A stretch of 12,847 nucleotides of DNA, from contig CAZGMN010000079.1 of NCBI GenBank assembly GCA_964526905.1, positions 1 through 12,847 on the forward strand, written 5' to 3'. This DNA is from CAZGMN01 sp964526905 (lineage in GTDB: Bacteria > Acidobacteriota > Aminicenantia > Aminicenantales > Aminicenantaceae). Position 1 is the stretch's first letter. Each line of letters starts with the position of its first letter. Below are positions 7,388-12,488 of the stretch, piece after piece. A model generated the notes under the pieces. The model saw only the letters and a list, made by a program, of their open reading frames with translations, was not told the origin of the DNA and searched no databases. The position numbers and the translations under genes are program-made.

Positions 7388-7952
7388 GGAAGCCTCCTTT
7401 CTCAATTAAGAAAGGCGCCATCTTTTCTCTGAGCATTTTCCTGGCTCTGTGAAGGCGCGAATCCACAGTTCCAGGAGAAATCTTCAGAATGTTCGTTATC
7501 TCTTCATAAGAGAATCCTTGAATATCCCTTAAGGTCAGAATGACCTTATATTTTTCAGGCAGGGTTTGAAGACATTGATGAACAAGCTTTCTCCTTTGTT
7601 CCACAGCCTGTTCATTTTCGATTCTCGCCACCTCATCCTCCTCGACTGGCTGAGTCATTCGAAAGTTCTCGAAAGACATTTTTATCATCCTGCCTTTTTT
7701 TCTTAGATAATCCTTAACGTGGTTAACGGTTATCCGGTAGAGCCAGGTTCCAAATTCTGACTTGAATCGGAACTGGCCGAGCCCAAAGAAGGCCTTGATG
7801 AAAACTTCCTGTGCCAGGTCATCGGCTGTTTCCTGATTCCTGATGAAGCTGAATGCTAAATTGAAGACTTTCATCTTGTATTTTTTTACCAGAGCGCCAA
7901 AGGCCTCTTCATCGCCTTTCTGGCTCAGCTCAACCAGCTCTCTTTCTTCCAT
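7377..7952 (-). CDS. ECF-family RNA polymerase sigma factor (SigE/RpoE-like)
   Basis: A 191-residue group 4 sigma factor. Region 2 spans about 16-86, with the core-binding ADDLAQEVFIKAF (43-55) and the -10-reading helix around FKSEFGTWLYRITVNHVKDYLR (split between 63 and 84). Region 4 spans about 122-176 with LPEKYKVILTLRDIQGFSYEEI and the recognition helix ISPGTVDSRLHRARKML. There is no region 1.1 or 3 and no C-terminal extra domain. It is the first gene of the efflux operon and is followed by its anti-sigma factor. The start at 7952 is fixed by an in-frame TGA immediately upstream; the only strong Shine-Dalgarno (GGAGG, 7977-7973) is 20 bases away, unusually far. A probable self-activated promoter lies at 7984-8012. 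Confidence 0.95.
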   Translation of the reverse strand: MEERELVELSQKGDEEAFGALVKKYKMKVFNLAFSFIRNQETADDLAQEVFIKAFFGLGQFRFKSEFGTWLYRITVNHVKDYLRKKGRMIKMSFENFRMTQPVEEDEVARIENEQAVEQRRKLVHQCLQTLPEKYKVILTLRDIQGFSYEEITNILKISPGTVDSRLHRARKMLREKMAPFLIEKGGFHEM

Positions 7953-7972
7953 TCAAACATATCTCTTTTTTA

Positions 7973-7995
7973 CCTCCGCACATTTTAGACGGAGG
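7973..7995 (-). promoter_or_regulatory. Possible hairpin masking the Shine-Dalgarno of the sigma gene
   Basis: On the minus strand CCTCCG (7995-7990) can pair perfectly with CGGAGG (7978-7973) across an 11-base loop. The second arm contains the only strong ribosome site before the sigma gene. A transcript starting further upstream would carry both arms; one starting from the candidate ECF promoter (start near 7977) would lack the first arm. The long 20-base gap to the ATG at 7952 weakens the case for this being the working ribosome site. Confidence 0.35.
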
Positions 7996-8012
7996 AGGTT
8001 TCGAAATCTTCC
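7984..8012 (-). promoter_or_regulatory. Candidate ECF-sigma promoter of the sigma/efflux operon
   Basis: On the minus strand GGAAGAT (8012-8006) and TCTAAA (7989-7984) are separated by 16 bases. This resembles the RpoE-type layout GGAACTT-N16-TCTGA. The identical arrangement GGAAGA-N15-CGTCTAAA recurs upstream of the secreted-protein gene (8561-8589). The predicted start is near 7977. Autoregulation of an ECF operon by its own sigma is common, which supports the reading. Confidence 0.6.
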
Positions 8013-8083
8013 ATTTTGATTTGATAAACTTCCCTCTCTTTGTTTTCGATTCAAATTTTAATTAAAAAATCAGACTTTTAGAT

Positions 8084-8089
8084 ATTATA
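8084..8089 (-). promoter_or_regulatory. Possible distal housekeeping -10 box for the sigma operon
   Basis: A perfect TATAAT (8089-8084) lies in the AT-rich stretch just after the terminator of the upstream gene, inside the 10-mer CTATAATATC that also occurs at 8600-8591. No good -35 box is found at 16-18 bases. If used, the leader would be about 125 bases and would include the Shine-Dalgarno-masking hairpin. Confidence 0.28.
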
Positions 8090-8100
8090 GTTTAAATAAT

Positions 8101-8141
8101 ATAAGAAAAAATCTTTCTGGAAAAAGTGATAATTCAGAAAG
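8101..8141 (-). terminator. Rho-independent terminator after the secreted-protein gene
   Basis: Three bases beyond the TAG stop, the minus strand has a perfect 7-base-pair stem CTTTCTG (8141-8135) with CAGAAAG (8119-8113), a 15-base loop, then ATTTTTTC. The stem is AT-rich, so it may be only moderately efficient. It separates the secreted-protein gene from the sigma operon. Confidence 0.65.
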
Positions 8142-8143
8142 TA

Positions 8144-8521
8144 CTATTTCTTCTTGGTGGCTTTCCAGTCGAAGGTTCCAAAATCGCCCATCTGAACCTG
8201 GCCTGACATCGTGTCGCCTTCAATCTTCCCTTTGTAGGTTGTTGTGAATTCTCCTCTTGGTGTGCTGCGGGTCATCGACCATTCGATTTCGTTACCTTTG
8301 ACGGTTCCTTCTGCTTTGATTTCTTCGCCTTGACGCCCGGTCATGGTTACTGTCAACTTTTCACCCTCTTGCTTAAGAGTGATAGTTTGAGGCGGTCTTT
8401 CTCCTCTGGGAGTTGTCATTGTCAGCTCCCAGTCTCCGGTCACGTTGACCTGCTGAGCGCTCAAGGAAAAAGCAAACAAAGCTAAAGCGAGAACTGTAAT
8501 GAGTGGCAAGACTTTTGACAT
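8144..8521 (-). CDS. Small secreted protein with an internal repeat, function unknown
   Basis: A 125-residue exported protein that I do not recognise by name. Residues 1-22 are a clear Sec signal peptide (LPLITVLALALFAFSLSAQ), with cleavage likely after SAQ or SA. The mature part is about 100 residues, rich in Thr, Gly, Glu and Lys, with alternating beta-strand patterns and no cysteine. It has two related halves offset by exactly 50 residues: Trp31 and Trp81, then TPRGE at 37-41 and 87-91, then KQEGEKL and KIEGDTM. This suggests a small beta-barrel or sandwich, perhaps lipocalin-like. The ATG at 8521 was chosen over one 33 bases upstream because GGAG (8531-8528) sits six bases before it and the signal peptide begins there. 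Its promoter shares the ECF motif of the neighbouring sigma gene, so it is probably part of that envelope-stress regulon. Confidence 0.85.
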   Translation of the reverse strand: MSKVLPLITVLALALFAFSLSAQQVNVTGDWELTMTTPRGERPPQTITLKQEGEKLTVTMTGRQGEEIKAEGTVKGNEIEWSMTRSTPRGEFTTTYKGKIEGDTMSGQVQMGDFGTFDWKATKKK

Positions 8522-8560
8522 ATTACTCTCCTTTCCTTTCAGATAATATATCATATAACA

Positions 8561-8589
8561 TTTAGACGCAAGCGCCTCTATTCTCTTCC
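8561..8589 (-). promoter_or_regulatory. Candidate ECF-sigma promoter of the secreted-protein gene
   Basis: On the minus strand GGAAGAG (8589-8583) and TCTAAA (8566-8561) are 16 bases apart, matching the motif before the sigma gene at every one of the 14 positions of GGAAGA-N15-CGTCTAAA, while the spacer sequences are unrelated. The predicted start is near 8554, giving a leader of about 33 bases that includes the GGAGAG ribosome site. Confidence 0.6.
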
Positions 8590-8593
8590 CGAT

Positions 8594-8622
8594 ATTATAG
8601 GGATTTTTATTTTTTTAGGCAA
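8594..8622 (-). promoter_or_regulatory. Possible sigma70-like promoter of the secreted-protein gene
   Basis: TTGCCT (8622-8617) and a perfect TATAAT (8599-8594) are separated by 17 bases. The predicted start is near 8587, inside the -35 element of the candidate ECF promoter, so the two could interfere or serve basal and induced expression. Confidence 0.42.
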
Positions 8623-8664
8623 TTTCCTCATTAAGGGCACAAAATACCAAATTGACCCCCTTTT

Positions 8665-9180
8665 TTACACTTTTAAAGTCAGCCTGTACCTGTAGCCAAG
8701 GTCCTTCAGCCTGAACTTCAGGGAGCGGATGACCCTGATTTCAGGGATGTTCCACTTGGCAATACATGCATAAACTTCTTTAAATCCCTGCTTTCTCGCG
8801 TAGTCGATGATTTCCAGATGAAGCTTCTTTGAAATTCCCTGGTTTCTGTAGGGCTTGGAGACGAAGGTGATTTGCAGAAAAAATTCAGGCGGAGCCCAAT
8901 CAGAAGAGATGGGCAGGATGTCATACATGTTGTCCACTTCAGGAGCGCCCAATGATGGATAGCCCATCAGATAGCCTACAACTCTGCCCTCGACAAGGGC
9001 AACGAATGTTTTATACTTATTGCCAGGTTTCAGATAACGATTCCGGTAATCATCCACGCCTGATTTGATTTTAACGTCCTTAAACTTCTCTGCCAGCTCG
9101 GACTCCAGCTCCCTGACCATGTTTAAAACTTGCTCTAAATCCTCTGCCTTGTATTCTCTGATCTGGACTTGTTGGCTCAT
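8665..9180 (-). CDS. GNAT-family N-acetyltransferase
   Basis: A 171-residue cytoplasmic acyltransferase with one GNAT domain that would move an acetyl group from acetyl-CoA to an amine. The N-terminal strand and helices are VQIREYKAEDLEQVLNMVREL (5-25, split as motif C). The beta strand FVALVEGRVVGYLMGY (59-74) is typical. Motif A includes LQITFVSKPYRNQGISKKL (102-120), whose acetyl-CoA pyrophosphate loop RNQGIS (112-117) ends in Ser instead of the usual Gly/Ala. The C-terminal part is NIPEIRVIRSLKFRLKDLGYR. The substrate cannot be told from sequence. GAGGTTGAGAGA precedes the ATG, and its own promoter lies at 9208-9235. It is transcribed away from the sdh operon. No terminator hairpin is visible before the next gene, so readthrough is possible. 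Confidence 0.9.
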   Translation of the reverse strand: MSQQVQIREYKAEDLEQVLNMVRELESELAEKFKDVKIKSGVDDYRNRYLKPGNKYKTFVALVEGRVVGYLMGYPSLGAPEVDNMYDILPISSDWAPPEFFLQITFVSKPYRNQGISKKLHLEIIDYARKQGFKEVYACIAKWNIPEIRVIRSLKFRLKDLGYRYRLTLKV

Positions 9181-9207
9181 TCTCTCAACCTCAAAGATTT
9201 TCGATTA

Positions 9208-9235
9208 ATGATAACACACATCCAACATTATTCAA
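9208..9235 (-). promoter_or_regulatory. Sigma70-like promoter of the GNAT gene
   Basis: TTGAAT (9235-9230) and TATCAT (9213-9208) are 16 bases apart on the minus strand, and a TG one base before the -10 box makes it an extended -10. Its -35 box lies only seven bases from the -35 box of the divergent sdh promoter. Confidence 0.5.
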
Positions 9236-9242
9236 CCTTTCC

Positions 9243-9271
9243 TTGACAATCCTTTTTGACTTTAATTAAAT
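9243..9271 (+). promoter_or_regulatory. Sigma70-like promoter of the sdh-qcr operon
   Basis: A perfect -35 TTGACA (9243-9248) is followed after 17 bases by TTAAAT (9266-9271, four of six consensus bases). Transcription would start near 9278, downstream of the TTG at 9256, which therefore cannot be the sdhC start from this promoter. The leader is about 20 bases and contains AAGGA (9284-9288). Confidence 0.6.
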
Positions 9272-9297
9272 ATTCTCTCCAAAAAGGAATAGCTCGA

Positions 9298-9606
9298 ATG
9301 TTTGTCTGGGTTTTTCATCGAGTGAGCGGGCTTTTGCTCATCCTTCTCCTCGGCATAAAATTTACGACATCCTTTTTCTTGATGACCAAAGACCAGAAAC
9401 CTGACTGGGCTCTTGTCCTCCACACCAATCCTTTCTCAGACAGTCTGCTGATTGTTTTGATTGTCTTCCATGCGCTTTATGGCTTGAGAACGGTTATCAT
9501 CGACCTGGGAGTGAAGAAAGAAAAGCTTCTTTTCTGGATTTTTACCGGTCTCGCTATTGTGCTCAGCGCTTCCCTGCTTGTCGTTTACTTTACCAGGAAT
9601 TATTGA
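9298..9606 (+). CDS. sdhC: Succinate dehydrogenase cytochrome b membrane anchor (SdhC/SdhD-like)
   Basis: A 102-residue membrane anchor of succinate:quinone oxidoreductase with three transmembrane helices (about 9-29, 48-69 and 76-99). Helix 1 begins FHRVSG (6-11), matching the HRxSG quinone-site signature of SdhC. Helix 2 contains FHALYGLRTVIIDLG (57-71), in which His58 matches the heme-ligand histidine and Asp69 the conserved acidic residue of SdhC/SdhD helix 2. I chose ATG 9298, with AAGGA nine bases upstream, over TTG 9256, which has no ribosome site and lies inside the promoter. Only this one small anchor is visible; the usual second one (SdhD) is absent between the promoter and sdhA. 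The stop overlaps the sdhA start by one base (TGATG). Confidence 0.85.
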   Translation: MFVWVFHRVSGLLLILLLGIKFTTSFFLMTKDQKPDWALVLHTNPFSDSLLIVLIVFHALYGLRTVIIDLGVKKEKLLFWIFTGLAIVLSASLLVVYFTRNY

Positions 9607-11300
9607 TGGTCGATCAGGACATCCTTATCGTCGGGGGTGGATTGGCAGGGCTGGCTGCCGCCTTGTACAGCGACCCCGGACTCAAAGTTGCTGTCGTCTC
9701 CAAGGTTCATCCTCTTCGCTCCCACTCTGTTGCTGCCCAGGGAGGGATAAACGCTGCCCTGGGGAACAATCCTGACGGTAAAGATGATAGCTGGGAGCGT
9801 CATGCTTTTGATACGATCAAGGGCAGCGATTATCTTGCCGACCAGAATGTCGCCGAGATGATGTGCCAGAAAGCAATTCCAACCATCTTCGAACTGGAAT
9901 ACCTGGGAGTCCCTTTTAGCCGCTTTCCCGGTGGGGTCATAGCTCAGAGGCCGTTCGGCGGAGCAGGGTTTCCAAGGACATGCTACGCAGCCGACAGGAC
10001 GGGCCTTGTCATCCTCCACACTCTTTTCGAGCAGTCGATAAAGAGACAGGTAAAGTTTTTTAACGAATGGCTGGTGACAAAGCTTGTCGTCAAGGATGGA
10101 AGATGCCTGGGCGTTGTCGTCTTCGATTTAGCCACAGGACAGCTCATGCCGGTCAAAGCCCGGGCTGTTATCTTCGCCACCGGCGGCTATGGGCGCGTCT
10201 ATTTGAGGACGACCAACGCTTATATCAATCATGGGAGCGGTATAGGAATTGCCTATCGGGCAGGAATTCCATTAAAAGATCTGGAATTTGTCCAGTTCCA
10301 CCCCACCTGCCTTTTCCCAAAGAATATCTTGATTACAGAAGGAGCGCGGGGAGAAGGCGGATATTTAGTCAATAACAAGGGAAAGAGGTTCATGGTTGAT
10401 TATGCTCCTTCAGCCATGGAGCTCGCTCCGAGGGACATCGTCTCCCGTGCCATCCAGACAGAGATTGACAAGGGAAATGGCTTTGACAGCCAGTATGTCC
10501 ATCTGGATTTGAGGCATCTGGGGGAGGCGAAAATCAAGAAAAGGCTTCCCGGGATAAGGGAAATTTGCATTGATTTTGCCGGCTTTGACCCTATCGAGGC
10601 GCCCATTCCCATCCAGCCGGCCCAGCATTATTCCATGGGCGGGATTGATGTCAACGGGAATTGTGCCTCCTGCGTCGAGGGATTTTACGCTGCCGGAGAG
10701 TGCGCCTGCGTCAGCGTCCATGGCGCCAACCGGCTTGGCGGGAATTCCCTGCTCGACACAGTTATTTTTGGCAGGATTGCCGGAGAAGAGGCTTCCAGAT
10801 ATGTCCAAGGAAGCAAAGCAGAAGAAGGCGAGAAGATTCTGTTCGATGAAGCCTTGGAGGTCAAGAAGAGGATTGAAAACTGGCAGCATAAGGATTCCGG
10901 CATAAAAGTTCATCTTCTTTTGGATAAGCTAAAGGTTGTGATGAGTGAGAAGGTTGGCATTTTCAGGAATAAGAAAGACCTGGCTAAAGCCTTGGAACAA
11001 ATACGGGCTATAAGAGAAGACTATGGGCGAGTCTTTATCTCCGGAAAGTGCCTCCGCTACAGCCAGGAGCTGGTCAACATCCTCGAGTTTGATTCTATGC
11101 TGGATTTAGCTGAAGTCATCACTCTGGGAGCCCTAAACAGAGAAGAAACCAGGGGCTCCCATTATCGCCTCGACTTCAAAGAGCGGGATGACCGCAACTG
11201 GCTCAAACACACTCTTGTGACTTACAAGGACGGCAGGCCTCAGATTAAGTACAAAGAGGTGACATTAGGCAAATACAAGCCAGAAGCCAGAAAGTACTGA
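9606..11300 (+). CDS. sdhA: Succinate dehydrogenase flavoprotein subunit
   Basis: A 564-residue catalytic subunit that interconverts succinate and fumarate and passes electrons to SdhB. Motifs: FAD-binding GGGLAG (10-15); SHSVAAQGGINAALG (39-53) with His40 as the covalent FAD site; RTCYAADRTG (124-133); QFHPT with His232; TEGARGEGG (244-252) with Arg248 as catalytic proton shuttle; HYSMGG with His341; and HGANRLGGNSLLD (372-384) with Arg376 for substrate. The C-terminal LNREETRGSHYRLDF is standard. Cys follows HPT where Gly is common. The ATG at 9606 has AGGA (9595-9598) seven bases upstream; a TTG at 9603 is less likely. The direction (dehydrogenase or fumarate reductase) cannot be read from sequence, but the operon context favours respiration with succinate. 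The next gene starts one base after the stop. Confidence 0.96.
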   Translation: MVDQDILIVGGGLAGLAAALYSDPGLKVAVVSKVHPLRSHSVAAQGGINAALGNNPDGKDDSWERHAFDTIKGSDYLADQNVAEMMCQKAIPTIFELEYLGVPFSRFPGGVIAQRPFGGAGFPRTCYAADRTGLVILHTLFEQSIKRQVKFFNEWLVTKLVVKDGRCLGVVVFDLATGQLMPVKARAVIFATGGYGRVYLRTTNAYINHGSGIGIAYRAGIPLKDLEFVQFHPTCLFPKNILITEGARGEGGYLVNNKGKRFMVDYAPSAMELAPRDIVSRAIQTEIDKGNGFDSQYVHLDLRHLGEAKIKKRLPGIREICIDFAGFDPIEAPIPIQPAQHYSMGGIDVNGNCASCVEGFYAAGECACVSVHGANRLGGNSLLDTVIFGRIAGEEASRYVQGSKAEEGEKILFDEALEVKKRIENWQHKDSGIKVHLLLDKLKVVMSEKVGIFRNKKDLAKALEQIRAIREDYGRVFISGKCLRYSQELVNILEFDSMLDLAEVITLGALNREETRGSHYRLDFKERDDRNWLKHTLVTYKDGRPQIKYKEVTLGKYKPEARKY

Positions 11301-11301
11301 G

Positions 11302-12027
11302 ATGGAATATAAGTTCAGGATATTCAGGTTTGACCCTCTCCAGGATGAACATCCCTACTTTAAAGATTTTTTGTATGAAACGACGGAGAAGAAATCACTC
11401 CTTGAAGCTTTGATGGAGATCCGCAACAACCAGGATTGCACTCTTTCTTTCAGGTATAGCTGCCGGGAAGCCATCTGCGGCTCTTGCGGCATGGTGGTTA
11501 ACGGCAACTTTGACCTGGCCTGCCGCAGAGACCTCGGCTCGCTTCAATCTTCCTTGATTGTCGTCGAGCCTCTGCCCAACCTGGAAATCCAGAAAGACTT
11601 GGTGGTGGATATGCAGCCTTTCTGGGATGCTCTTTACAAAATCGAGCCTTATCTCTTTCCGCCAGAAAAGATAGAGGCGGAAGGCTTCAGAATCGAAGAG
11701 AAGGAGATGGAGAAGATATTCCAATTTGTTAACTGCATTCTTTGCGGCTGTTGTTATAGTGCCTGTCCGGTTGTTTCCAGGGATGAGAGGTATTTAGGGC
11801 CTGCTTCTCTGGCCAAGCTCTACAGGTTTGTTAAAGACCCCAGGGATAAGAGACCTTATAAGAGATGGTCCAGAGTGGACACAGAAGGAGGAGCATGGGG
11901 CTGCGATACAGTCTTCAAGTGCAACGAGGTCTGTCCGAAGAATGTCAGGCCAGCAGACGGCGTCGAAGGCCTGAGAAGAAAGCTGGTCGTAGAGAGGATC
12001 AAACAATTCTTCAGGTTTAAGCGATGA
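11302..12027 (+). CDS. sdhB: Succinate dehydrogenase iron-sulfur subunit
   Basis: A 241-residue subunit that relays electrons from FAD to the quinone site through three clusters. The [2Fe-2S] ligands are Cys54, Cys59, Cys62 and Cys74 (SCREAICGSCG and LAC), with four cysteines where E. coli has Asp at the third place. The [4Fe-4S] ligands are Cys145, Cys148, Cys151 and Cys211, and the [3Fe-4S] ligands Cys155, Cys201 and Cys207 (CILCGCCYSACP and CDTVFKCNEVCPKNVRP). The extra Cys150 is not a usual ligand. Length agrees with the family (about 235-250). The start is one base after the sdhA stop, and its end overlaps the Rieske start by four bases (ATGA), so it is made in step with both neighbours. 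Confidence 0.96.
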   Translation: MEYKFRIFRFDPLQDEHPYFKDFLYETTEKKSLLEALMEIRNNQDCTLSFRYSCREAICGSCGMVVNGNFDLACRRDLGSLQSSLIVVEPLPNLEIQKDLVVDMQPFWDALYKIEPYLFPPEKIEAEGFRIEEKEMEKIFQFVNCILCGCCYSACPVVSRDERYLGPASLAKLYRFVKDPRDKRPYKRWSRVDTEGGAWGCDTVFKCNEVCPKNVRPADGVEGLRRKLVVERIKQFFRFKR

Positions 12028-12488
12028 AACTCAAGCATTCCCTCTTCACCCGGCGCCAATTTTTGAGCGGCCTGTTTGGCGGCTGGCTCGGCGCCCTAAT
12101 GGCTTCCCTCCTCTATCCTGTTATCAGGTTTATTTTTCCTCCAACTAAGGAGCCGGACCAAGTTGTCTTGCCTTTTCTTGATTTTAAGGATATGGTGCCT
12201 AATTCTGTCAAGAATTTTTCATGGGGGAGCAAGCCCGGCATTCTGAAAAAGAACGATGACGGCACTTATACGGCTTTTGTCGCTGTTTGCAGCCATCTCG
12301 ACTGCAATGTCGTCTATCTTCCTGATAAGAAGAAATTCTTCTGTGCCTGCCATGAAGGCTGGTATGACGAAGAGGGCAAGAACATTGCCGGCCCTCCTCC
12401 ACGTCCGCTGCGCAAGCTTGTTCTTGTTATCGAAGGCGAGAACTTGATCATCAGCAGAGAAGGATTTGAGGGAGTGCCCAAGAAATGA
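12024..12488 (+). CDS. qcrA: Rieske [2Fe-2S] protein of a cytochrome bc/b6f-type complex
   Basis: A 154-residue Rieske protein that takes the first electron from quinol in a bc-type complex. The N-terminus has a Tat-like TRRQFL (9-14) and one transmembrane anchor (about 15-38). Box 1 is CSHLDC (89-94) and box 2 is CACHEGWY (107-114), giving cluster ligands Cys89, His91, Cys107 and His110 and a Cys94-Cys109 disulfide. The GPPPRPL loop (123-129) is present. Compared with the canonical CPCHGSxY, the Ser that hydrogen-bonds the cluster is Gly112 here, while Tyr114 is kept. This is known to lower redox potential and is typical of menaquinol-oxidising complexes. The gene sits between sdhB and cytochrome b with ATGA overlaps on both sides. 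Confidence 0.93.
   Translation: MKLKHSLFTRRQFLSGLFGGWLGALMASLLYPVIRFIFPPTKEPDQVVLPFLDFKDMVPNSVKNFSWGSKPGILKKNDDGTYTAFVAVCSHLDCNVVYLPDKKKFFCACHEGWYDEEGKNIAGPPPRPLRKLVLVIEGENLIISREGFEGVPKK

Noticed and set aside
7388..7405. Upstream ATG extending the anti-sigma factor by six residues
   Set aside because: The strong GGAGG lies downstream of it and is well spaced for ATG 7387, where the zinc-site Cys also falls at the usual place.
8006..8037. GGAAGTT at about 8032-8026 as the ECF -35 element with TCGAA as -10
   Set aside because: The spacing is about 22 bases, too long for an ECF promoter; the GGAAGAT-N16-TCTAAA pair fits and is repeated elsewhere.
8543..8571. Sigma70-like TTGCGT-N17-TATTAT before the secreted-protein gene
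   Set aside because: Its -35 box overlaps the repeated CGTCTAAA element, and the ECF motif shared with the sigma gene explains the sequence better; it could still be active.
9256..9297. TTG start extending SdhC by 14 residues
   Set aside because: No Shine-Dalgarno precedes it, and it lies between the -35 and -10 boxes of the promoter at 9243-9271.
9600..10913. Minus-strand frames of 139 and 167 codons opposite sdhA
   Set aside because: They are antisense to a highly conserved flavoprotein; the translations look like shadow frames with no recognisable family.
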